Assembly: GCF_029931775.1 (NCBI RefSeq) | Contig: NC_079312.1 | Location: 59,586,333 to 59,650,332, forward strand | Direction: 5' to 3' | Length of the DNA stretch: 64,000 nt | DNA from: Euleptes europaea | Taxonomy: Eukaryota; Chordata; Lepidosauria; Squamata; Sphaerodactylidae | In this document: piece after piece, positions 31,182-43,300 of the stretch | Numbering within the stretch: position 1 is the stretch's first letter | How the letters are laid out: every line of letters starts with the position of its first letter | Translations under genes and position numbers: made by a program | Notes under the pieces: model-generated | Told to the model about the DNA's origin: nothing | The model's database searches: none | Seen by the model: only the letters and a program-made list of their open reading frames with translations

Positions 31182-34100
31182 GTATGTTCACTCTCTTCAA
31201 TTACACTAGCACATTGTTGGGAGGGGGAGAAAGACTGTGTATTTAACTTATCTTTCCGAATCTTTTCATCCATTCCAAGTTAATGAATGGTTAAGCATTA
31301 ATGAATTCATTGTTTTTCCAATAATGCAAAAAAAAAAAATCCATTGTCAGACCTGAAGCCGTATGTTCAGCAAGATTTATTTACACATTAAATCTAGCAA
31401 CAATGCCAGGCAAATGCTGTTGCAAATGTACATGAGGGATTAGGATACCACTTGATGGGCAAGAGCAATTGTTCTCTGTTCATCCATAGTCTCATCAGAT
31501 ATTGCGCCGTTGCTGGCATTTTTAATTTGTCTAATCATCTCTATGAAGCTCCCCTGCTCATTAAGGAGAAATTATCATCACCAGACAAGTGAGGCCCATG
31601 CAGACACAAGCGATTGTATTATAAACACCCTCAAAGGAGAAGAGTGATTTGAGCACTTTGGTACAATTCAAAAGCCTGCACATCTGATGCGCATAATAAC
31701 GAACAGCACGTTATCTTCACATTGCAACGGGCTGTGTTTGAAGCCGCTGTAGTACTTCTAAGGAGTACACGAAAGTGTATAAATGCCGCCTCTGTTTTGA
31801 AGCCTTCCTCTCCCAGCGACTGTGAACTTCAAATCTTTTGTCTGGCAATGACAAAATGAGGGCACCCACAGATCTGGGTGGCACGGCTGCCTTCATAACG
31901 GCTTACAAACAGGCTGCTTTGATTTTTCAGATGGTGGACAAAAATGTTCATTTGACTGAATAGTTATTCAGGCACACAGTACACGTACATTAAAATCAAG
32001 TCAGCATTTAAAAGGCTTCCAAGGATTTTAAGATTCCACCACAGCTTGAGTTGCAGAGGCCACTGAAGACTTGATCCATGGCCTTTCGTTTCTTCGTTAA
32101 TGACTTCATACTGGCACTCGCATGGAATACGCCTTCAATTGTAAACCAGGCACGCAATCTTTACATTTATTCTCATCCTTCTTTTCATTCTTTATGTCCT
32201 GCCCAAGAAACTTGCATGAAAGCATATCCTTTATGGCCTCACACAGCGCAGCGGGATGGGTTAGGCTTGAAAGACAGTGATTGGCCCAAAACCACAATTA
32301 AAGAGTGGTGGTTAGCAAGTTGGAAGCTTATGCCAATAAAAACAACGCATGGCCGTTTAGAGATTGGGGTCTCTCATCTGCGTTCATGGTTATGAGTACA
32401 AAAAGGATAGGAGGGGGCAGTTCTTTTCCCTCCGTGCACAGCACGTGGGTGTGGGCTTGTCAGTGTGGCTGACGACTGTGTTTGACCCCGGAGAGCTTTT
32501 TTTTTAACAGTGGCCTTCTCCTCTGGTGTGTTACTGGAAGGCTTGTTGTACAGAAGGCAAATGCCACCAACATCCAGCCCTTTCCATTTTCATTCACACA
32601 GCTATTTTAGTGATCCATTGGGATGCATGGAAGCATTGTCATGTGCCGTCTTCAAACCATTTGTCCTTTCTTTAAACATAAAAAGGTTACTGATCTGTTC
32701 TGTCTATGGTTCTTCATTTGTGCTGGACTTGTGCGTGCATTTAGAATGAGTCATGTGGATCTGGATATATTTTTTTTGTGGTGTTACAGCGAGTCCCTGT
32801 TAGTTGGATATTAGGTCATTTTGAGCTAATTTTGAGCTCTTGTTGAGCAACTGGTGAATTTAAATCAGAGTGAAGACAACACCACTAATATAAATTGAAA
32901 AGTGAGTCTCACCGTGCATCTCTGCTGCTCTTTTCTGCCTTTACAACTCAATAAGCCAGTGACTCAGAGACTAGCTCAGCCTACAGTCTTGCATCTCTCC
33001 CCTGTAATTTAGGCTGGCATTTTAATGGGGGAGCAGAGGAGGTTTCTTGGTGATACCATAGTGTGTGTGGGGGAGCAGGTTAGCCAATCAGAACTGTATG
33101 TTGCTGGCTTTGGTTTCATTTGGAATAAAAGTAGAGGGGGTGCTTCTAGAGCAGTAGGCTTGCACCTTTCAAGGGCCTTAGAAGGGTGTAGCTCAGCATG
33201 GTGTAGTGGTTAAGAGTGGTGGTTTGGAGCAGTGGAGTCTGATCTGGAGAACTGGGTTTGATTCCCCACTCCTCCACAGGAGCAGCGGAGGCTAATCTGG
33301 TGAACTGGATTTGTTTCCCCACTCCTACACACGAAGCCAGCTAGGTGACCTTGGGCAAGTCACACTCTCTCAGTCTCAATTACCTCACAGGGTGTCTGTT
33401 GTGGGGAGGGGAAGGGAAGGTGACTGTAAACTGGTTTGAGTCTCCCTTAAGTGGTAGAGAAAGTCGCCATATAAAAACCACTCTTCTTCTTCTGCTACTG
33501 AAAAGCTGAAACATTTCTGTTCTTTCCTACCCAATAGTTCCCTGGTAAGAGCCATGAATTTTACCATTCCTGACCAATGAAAGGCTTTGGAAGTAGACAG
33601 AGTCAACTAAGGGAATGTAGCAAATAAATCAGCATTAAAGCATTAACAACACCATTGTTTACTTCGGCAGGTTATTTCTCGCTGTGATATCATGCTATTG
33701 ATGGAAATAAAGGACAGCAGCAACAGAACATGCCCCTTTCTGTTAGAGAAGCTGAATAGGTAAGATGTGTAATTGAAAAATATCAGACCTGAAAATATAA
33801 CTGGATCTGCATCCAAAGACCCTATTTACAAGGAAATGGGATTGGAAGGAGACAAACCAACCCAGTCTTCCATGAGCCACTTGAGAAATTACACCCATCA
33901 AGGAAGTCAATGTGAATTTCCCTATCCACGCTTCATGACCTTTCAGTTCCCTGAGCCTGAGAGAACCTCCTCAGAAGAGGAGTAACCCTAGCTCAGGCAC
34001 CAATGCATGGAACTCATTAGATTGGATACAGCAGTTTGCAGATCTTCCTGGGGTTGCAGGATCTGTGTGGACTAAAAGCTGTGACAGGGAGGCAGTGTGG

Positions 34101-34252
34101 TACAGTGGTTAGAGTTACTCTGCCATTGATGCTTGCTGTGGTGCAGTGGTTAGAGTTAGTCTGCCATTGATGTTTGCTGAATTAACCTTAGGTCAGCCAT
34201 ACACTAGGGCTTCCAGATGGTTTCAACAAAAATTCTGAACATATTTGTGATG

Positions 34253-34312
<60 letters not shown>

Positions 34313-37300
34313 TGATAAAAAAGAAAAATGCCCTGTCCCTTGAATAGAGGGTTGAACACATGAACATATGAAGCTACCTTATACTGAATCAGATCCTTGG
34401 TTCATCAAAGTTAGTATTGTCTACTCAGACCGGCAGTGGCTCTCCAGGGTGTCAGGTAGAGGTCTTTCACATCACCTACTTGCCTGGTTCCTTTAACTCA
34501 GGGGTGGGGAACCTATTTTCTGCCAAGGGCCATTTGGATATTTATAACATCATTCGCGGGCCATACAAAATTATCAACTTAGAACTCACCCCCACGCATT
34601 CTGGCTCTGCCCCCTTTAAGCCCTCTATTGTTGCCACTTCCGCCCCCAGCCCTCTTGTAGTGCAGAGGGAATACGTTTCTCCACGGCCCAGGTGGGAAAG
34701 GGTTAACACAGTTTCTTGGGCGGTCCTAGCAGCTCCATAGATAATGATTCTTCTGCAAGGGGGGGGGAAGGTTCCTTTTCTCGGCAAAACAAACTCAAAT
34801 CTGCCTTGAATAGAGGCTATTCCTGTCCATGGGAGGGGGCAGATCGCCAGTCTTAGATCCTTCTGAGCTAGAGATCTGCCAGGACCCACAAAGGGCCAGA
34901 CAAAATGATTTTGCGGGCCTGATACGGCCCCCGGGCCTGACGTTCCCCACCCCTGCTTTAACTGGAGATGCTGGGTATTGAACCTGGGACCTTCTACATG
35001 CCAAGCAGATGCTCTACCACTGAGCCACAGCCCCTCCCCATTATGGGTAGAAATGAAGCTTTTAATAGCATGGAGGTAAATAAGATCCTACTCAGCGAGA
35101 TGTTTTCTCCAGGCAGTTGGCAACCCTGATACACACTCAGCCTAACCTACCTCACAAATGAAGACAGCAATACAAGGGAATTTGTGGTCTCTGCTGAGGA
35201 GAAGTCAGTAAGTAAATATCTAAATAAATGCAGGCCAAGAAGTTGAAGTTGGAAGGGGTGAAATCAGTCCCTTCTTCCTCTTACATTACCAGCACTGTTC
35301 TAACCGGGCAGTTTCGACCCTCTCCCCCTTTCCACTGCAGCCTCCCACTCCTATCACGATTAGTCCATGCCAATCCCACATCTCCTGAAAACAAAGTTTG
35401 CCAGGGTTGGAAAGGACCACGGGGGTGGGGGAAGAGGAAAGTGAGTAAGATCTGTGACCACTACCTGTCACTGATGGATCACTGGATCCAACCCATTTTC
35501 TCTCTGGTCTCCCCTCTTTATGCTATTCCCCGCAATCTGCAGCCTCCATTCTAGCAGAACCCTGGGGTGAGTCCAGCAGCATCAGCAGACTATGCTAAGT
35601 AGTGAATCTTCCCTAGAGATGCTAAGGACAGAAACAGAAGGTCAACCTTTGTTTGTTTATTAAATCTAAAAATGTATTTCCTCCATTTCTTTAAAGAGGG
35701 GGAAACAAAGCAGGTCTCTGGTACAAACTCAGATTCATTTCATTTTCCTTCTCAGTCAGACACAAGATGAGTACAGTTATGTGGTCAGTAACAGACTGGG
35801 AAGAAGGACCTATAAAGAGCAATATGCTTTTTTCTACAGGTAAGTTTACTCCATAATTTTGTTTTAAGGAGAAAATGACATATGATGTGTGGCAGAACAT
35901 TAACAGTGCTGTATTAAAGTATACTGAGCCTATAGTGTATTACAGCTGCTTCTTGCAGTTATGGTACATCTCCTCTTGAGAAAGAAGACTGCATTTTAGT
36001 GCTAAACAGGGGCAGGTCATAGTGATTCTGGGGCTCCAGGCAAAAGTCCAGGAGGGAGCCCCAGAATCACTGCCAGTCCTCCACACACACACCTGGGCCA
36101 CCCCAGGCTCAAGCAAGGTGGACAGGCTGGCATGTAAACTGGCGGGTAAGCCATGGGCAGTCAGTCAGGGCCCACCCAGCTCAGGGCCCTTGGCAGCTGC
36201 CCTGGATACCTTGTGATTAAGACTGCCTCTGGAGCTAAATAATGGGTAGTTCCTAGAAATAAAGAATAGGTTGTAAGCTCAGTAGCACCCAAAGAGAAAA
36301 GAGTCTTAAAAGGGGAAGCAACTGAGGCAGTGCATTCTCAGCAAATTGAGCTGCTGTGCAAAAGGAATGGAGAAATAGGGAAGTATCCTGGAACTGTGCC
36401 TAGGCAGCAGATATTAGAAGGCTCTGGGCTGTCCTTTTGTGGGACAGTCCTTCACCAAAGCCGGAAAGCGGCTTTCCTGGGCCTTGGGGAAAGGCCTATG
36501 GCAAGCTGGAAGGAATAGCTGTGTTTGGGTTTGGGATCCGGTGCCAATATCTCTGCTACTACTGCACATCATGCAATATTTCTACTACTACATCTACCTA
36601 TACATCTCTGCCCCTTTTATAGGACCCCAATATCTCCATTGTCCCAAATACATTTCCTGCACCTTTGTTCTTCCTTTGCTTAGGACCGTGGGTTCTGATG
36701 TTTTTAATATAACTCTGAAATGTACAAGATAGGAATTATGGATCTTTCTGCTCCCAAATCCGGTGCGTTCCCTGAATGTATTTTCACTGTGCTGACATAA
36801 TATATGGCATTTTATAACATCAAGTTAATATAGGGTTGCCAGCCTCCAAGTGGTGGCTGGAGATCTCCTGCTATTACATCTGATCTCCAGGCAACTGAGA
36901 TCAGTTTCCCTGGATAAAATGGCCACTTTGAAAGGTGGACTCTATGGCATTCTGCCCCCATTGAAGTCCCTCTCCTCCACAAACTTCGCCATTGTCAAGC
37001 TCCACCCCCAAAATCTCCAGGCATTTCCCAACCCACAGCCGGCAACCCTAAGTTAATATGACCTGTATTAATCACCACAGCATGATGAGTTCCTTGAAAT
37101 GAATGGGCTATCTGTTCTTAAGATATCTAATCTTCTGTATTGCACTACAGATCAAAGATGGTAACAGTCAAAAGAACTTACCAGTATCCTGATCTGCAAC
37201 CTGGTGATGAAGATGCCCTTTCCAGGGAACCTTTTGTTGTCTGGTTCAACTCACCAAAAACAGGTTAGACACTGCTGAGCATTCACTATGCTTTCCTTCT

Positions 37301-40300
37301 CTAAGAGTTCCATATATGAGGAATAAAGTACAGATACAGAATCAAAATGAGCATGGAGGCAGCTTTAACTCGATTTATTTATTACACTTAGTTCTTCAGA
37401 GGAAGAATGAAAACTAATAATGGCTTATTGATAGGTTGTATTCATGTCTCTCCTCTAGACTGCTTACAAGTATGGGATGATTTAACTTCAACAACAGAAG
37501 TACATCATATCATATGCCACCTTAAAGAGATATTGGATGCCTCCTTGTCGATGGAGGCCCAGGTCACAGCCGTGGTCAAGGAGGCCTTTTCCATCTCCAC
37601 CAGGCCAGGCAGCTGGTGCTTTACCTCTATCGCCCGACCTGGGCACAGTGATCCATGCAACAGTCACCTCTAGGCTAGACTACTGTAACTCGCTCTATGC
37701 AGAGCTGCCCATGGGTCTGATCAGGAGGCTCCAGCTGCTGCAAAATGCTGCAGAGAGGCTCCTTTTGGGGGCCTTGCAGTGAGAGCATATAACTCCAGTG
37801 CTGAAACAGCTACACTGGCTCCAGCTGGAGCATCGGGTCTGATTCAAGGTGCTGTTTTTGACCTTTAAAGCCTTACATGGCCTGGGACCTTCGTACCTAC
37901 AGGACTGCCTCTCCTGGTATATCCCTATGGTTGCCTGGTCCCTCTTCATGACTGGTGGGAGATTTTTGGGGTGGAGCCTGAGGAGGGCAGGGTTTGGGGA
38001 GGGGAGGGCCTTCAATGCCATATAGTCCAATTGCCAAAGCGGCCATTTTCTTCAGGTGAACTGATCTCTATCGGCTGGAGATCAGTTGCAATAGCAGATC
38101 AGCTAGTACCTGGAGGTTGGCAACACTATATATCCCCCTGAGAACATTACACTCGATGAACAACTTACTGGTGGTTCCCGGCCCACAGAGTGTGCGGCTG
38201 TTCTCAACGAGGGCCAGGTCTTTTTTGGCCCTGTTCCTGGCCTGGTGGAACAGTCTTCCAAGTAACATCAAGACCCTGTGGGACTTAAATGAGTTCTGCA
38301 GGGCCTGCGAAACAGAACTGTTCCGCCAGGCCTACAACTGAAGGCAGCCACAAGTTCTCTCCCCATTACCATTGTTGCTGGCCTCCCCATCCTCCCCCCA
38401 ACTTGGTTTGGGGGGGTCCAATGCCTGACCAGGTTTTTCCAGTGCCTATGATCCATGACAATGAATTCCATCATGCTTATTGTATTGTTTGAAATATGTA
38501 ATTTTAAAATATGTTTTAACTGATGTTTTTATGATTATAATGTTGTGACCTGTTCTGAGCCCAGCTTGCTGGGGATGAGGGCAGGCTATAAAGGCAATTA
38601 ATCATCATCATCTTTCTGTAGGCCACAGAGAATATTTAATCAGAAATCACAGATTGGCTGGAACTACTCTGAAGCTTATTTAACATAATGATCAATCCGA
38701 CCCTGATTATAACCTTTCAGAGAACTATGGGCATGATCAGTCATTCATGTTAAATTGTTTGTGTCAAATAGAATTAGGGTCCTAAGCAAGCAAACAGCAA
38801 GAGAACTTTGCAGAAAAAAAGAGATTTTTTAGCGACACCAGTGTTTGCCAGAATTTCAAAAATGTATTTGAGCCAAGCACCTGTGTTTCTTAAATACCAA
38901 GTTGGATAACAACTAGACTTATCATCTTGTAAGATTTGTGCCCTAGGAAACAGTTTGTAGTATAATACCAAGGGAAATATCTGAAGGTAAATTATTAGGC
39001 AGTAGGACAAATACAGTAAAGTGTATCACAAGGGATTCTAATTAGTGAGTTCTAGATCAGGGCTGGAACTAAAGACCAATTCCCACACTAATATTTTAGG
39101 CATGGAAATGCGTACATTTTATAATGCTAGCATGTCCACATGAGGGTAGACCTTTTTATCCCAATACTGATGTTCAGGCAGCGGAGACAAGGACACACTT
39201 ATTGTGGTGAAAATACTAGCATATTCATTGTGGTGAAAATATACATGGAGAGGGTCTATCGCTGATTCAGTGGGTCTGGGCCCTGAGAATTGCCTGGATG
39301 AGACCACCTGGGAACCAGATACAAGTTACTGAGCTCATTGATGCAACTGCAAAGTCCGAGCATGACAGTGAAGTAACTAAAATGTTACCGAACCAATGTG
39401 TGCCCATTTCCACACAATAAAAATAAAAAAGAACTGTCCTTAACAAAGTCAAAGGCAAAATGGGGCTAATAACGATCAAGGAATCATGGTCCTAGCAATC
39501 AAAATGGCTATAATTAAAAAACCTGCATGGAAGAGATATTTAAAGGAAGTCTTCAGAGAATTTCCTGGTAGAAGGATGAATACAGTTTTCCTGCCTTTTG
39601 ACAGGATCAGGTGCAATGCTTAGTGTTAACAGAAGTCCTTTTAAAATGCAATATACTTAAGGTACAAATTAGACCTGTCGATTTCTCAAATGTTGATGGA
39701 GTGTATGTTAAAATACTGATAACATTTTTAAAAAATGTTTTCTTGTTAAGTGGCCAGGGAATTTGTGATTATCCCTCTGCACACAACACCAGAAACATCT
39801 GTGCGGGAAATTGATGAACTCTATGATGTGTATCTAGATGTAAAACAACTTTGGAAATCTGAGGTTAGTTTAGTCATTCTTACTCTGGTGTGTTTGTGCT
39901 ACTGAATGAAGCCCTGAAATCCTGCCTACTCAGAGCATAGATGGCACTTGGCCTGGACGTTACACCACCAGCTCAAGAGGGAAGGTCCAGTTTCTTGGAG
40001 CTCTCCTTCAAACACTGTCACTTTTTTTCTGTCTCCTTTCTACAGAGATAACAGTCATAACTCGTAGAAAAGAGGAAGAGTCCAGTAGCACCTTAAAGAC
40101 TAACAAAATTTCTGGCAGGGTATAAGCTTTCGTGAGCCACAGCTCACTTCTTCACCTGTGGCTCACGAAAGCTCATACCCTGCCAGAAATTTTGTTAGTT
40201 TTTAAGGTGCTACTGGATTCTTGCTCTTTTCTACTGCTACAGACAGACTAACACAGTTACTCATTGTGACTTCCAACTTGTAACTTCCAGAGAAAGTTCT

Positions 40301-43300
40301 CAGCAACTCTGTGAGCAGGTCTGCTCCCAAAGCGCTCACCATGATATACAGGCGATGCAGACAAACTCAAAATAGAAGTGTCCCCTGTTGTTCTGCCCCT
40401 GTGAACTGTCACTAAGAGCCAGCCATGGGGGAGTGGAGCAGAGATGTTGTCTGTACTAGGGCTGTCAATTTGGTTCGTCCGACCGAAAAAAACAGCCGAA
40501 TTTTCTGCAATTCGGAGGTTTTCTGTTCAGATGGAACCGAACTGAAAAAAGGCGGGAAAACGATGTCCCGAATTCAGCAAATTCGGGGCGATCGCCGAAT
40601 AAATTCGGCAGGTTCGGCATTCCCGAACCTGCCTTTTCCCGCTGGGGGTCTTTAAACTCCCCACTTAGGCTCCAGGAACTCTTGCCTTCCAGCAAGGTGC
40701 TTTAAACAGATCTGCGCCTTCCAGCTGGGAAGCGCAGATCTGTTCCCCCCCCCCACGCGTGCCTTCACGGGGCTTCCCTGAAGGCGCGCGGGGGGCGCTT
40801 TAAACAGATCTGCGCCTTCCAGCTGGTTTTTACTGTGTGAACTGGCAAAACCCACTTGCAAATGATTGTTAAAGAGTACTGAAAGTGGATTGAAAGTGCA
40901 TTATTTGGCATGTGTGAAAGTGCCATTTGTGACTTGCATCGAGCAATCCTTCCTTTGCAGCCTTCCCTGAAACAATCTCACTTTTCAGAACTTCATCTTC
41001 ATGGGAGACTTTAATGCTGGCTGCGGCTACGTCGCCCGGAAGCACTGGAAGAATATCAGGCTAAGAAACCACACCGAATTTGTATGGCTTATTGATGACA
41101 AAAGTGACACCACTGTGAGAGCGAGCACCCGTTGCCCATACGACAGGTAACCGTTCACTTTCAAGCTGCCTCCTCTCATTAGCATTACATCCGGCATCCA
41201 TTCTGCCTATTATTTTCACTGTTCGGAGGCTTCTTGGTAGGATTAAAAAACGTAAACTGATCCCTAACTTAATTTATTAATTGGGTGACCTGTCCAGAAG
41301 ATTGTGTTTGGTGTAGGTATCACTTGCTAAAAAGGTAAAAAGGTAAAGGTCCCCTGTGCAAGCACCAGGTCATTCCTGACCCTTAGGGTGACGTCACATG
41401 CCGACGTTTACTAGGCAGACTTTGTTTACGAGGTGGTTTGCCAGTGCCTTCCCCAGCAAGCTGGGTACTCATTTTACCAACCTCGGAAGGATGGGAGGCT
41501 GAGTCAACCGTGAGCCGGCTACCTGAAACCGACTTCCGTTGGGATCAAACTCAGGTCATGAGCAGAGTTTGGACTGCAGTACTGCAGCATACCACACTGT
41601 GTCCCTTAAATACAGGAGTGACTGGCCAGTCTCACACCCAGCCACTAATCCTTTGCCAGCCAACTTGGTTGCTGGAAGTGCCATCGATCTCTGGAATTTG
41701 TTGCAGGCCTTGATGGGAGCAAGCAGGCTCACAGATTAAGTTATGGTAAGGGGCCAGGGCTGCACTACTACTGGCTCCTCCACTGCTGTGCTCAACTGCT
41801 TCCTGTTGCCCAGTTCACAAGGCCTGTTAGGTTTCATGCGTAGCGTCACACTCCCTCACACTCAGAACGTGCATTGTTGCTAGGGTGGCCAACCTCCACG
41901 TAGGGTTGCCAGCCTCCAGGTACTAGCTATTCTAATATCTCCTGCTATTCAACTGATCTCCAGCCGATAGGGATCAGTTCACCTGGAGAAAATGGCTGCT
42001 TTGGCAATTGGACTCTATGGTATTGAAGTCCTTCCCCTCCCCAAACCCCGCCCTCCTCAGGCTCCGCCCCAAAACCCTCCTGCAGGTGGCGAAGAGGGAC
42101 CTGGCACCCCTACCTCCAGGTGGGGCCTGGAGATCTCCCAGCATTACACTGATTTCCAAATTACAGAGATCAGTTCACCTGGAGGAAATGGCTGCTTTGG
42201 AGGGTGAACTCTATGGCATTATACCACACTGAGGTTCCTCCCCATCCCAAACTCTGCCCTCCCCCCAAATTCACTCCCAAACCTCCAGGAATTTCCCAGC
42301 CTACAGTTGGCAACTCTGTTTGTTGTACGCATGCCAAAGGGGTTGGCCTCCACGGCACTAATCCATTGATTAAACAAGGAAAGTAGCATGGACAGCCAAC
42401 CATTTTGGGTGGTAGGGCAACTCACTGCAGCATGTTCAATAAACTTGATTGTGTGTATTGCCAGTCCTGCCACTACAGATCCTTCCCTCTCACAGATGTG
42501 TAGCCGCTCTTCCTCCAATTTCCTCAGAGAAAAGAAGAAGAAGAGTTGGTTTTTATATGCCAATTTTTTCTACCTTTTAAGAAGAATCAAACCGGCTTAC
42601 AATCTCCTTCCTTCCCCTCCCCACAACAGACATCTTGTGAGGTAGGTGGAGCTGAGAGAGTTCACAGAGAACTGTGACTAGCCCAAGGTCACCCAGCTGG
42701 CTTCATGTGCAGGAGTGGGGAAACCAACCCAGTTCTCCAGATTAGAGTCCACCTCTCTTAAACACTACACCATACCGGCACTCCATTGACCTTCACCCTG
42801 GATAATCACCTGAACAGGCTGATCCACCTGAGACAATTGCCTCCAACTTCCCACCAAATCTCCCTCTAGTGTACTTTTATCCTTGTCAGAGTTGCCTCTT
42901 CTCACCTGGCTCCTAAGCCAGCTGGCAAGTGAATGCTTCACTGTGGATGAGAGCACCCCCGAGTCAGAATTCAGCTTCCTTTCCCAGCAGGGAGCGGTAC
43001 ACATCAGATGGCGCCAGAATGATTAGTGATGTCTAATGATAGCCCTCTGTGATGAGTAACTGAGGAGAAAAACTTTACTGGGAGAAATTCTCCTCCAATT
43101 GTCCTTTGCACCAAGGTCTATGCAGATAGGCAGATGGGTGAGTGATGCTCAGCAGGGGCATGACTTACCTGGAAGAGCCATTACCTCCCACTTTCAACAG
43201 ACATCCACACTGCAGAATCAAGTTATTGAGGAAATCACTGAGTCAGTATCTTCAGTTATTTTTTTCCCATCAATGTTATTAAAAACACATGGAAGGAGAA

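Larger units (their letters stand above)
35041..36820 (+). other. DNASE1L3 introns 2-3 around coding exon 3
   Basis: Apart from the exon at 35756-35839 and the inverted repeat at 36021-36071 I recognise no repeat family here. Confidence 0.4.
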
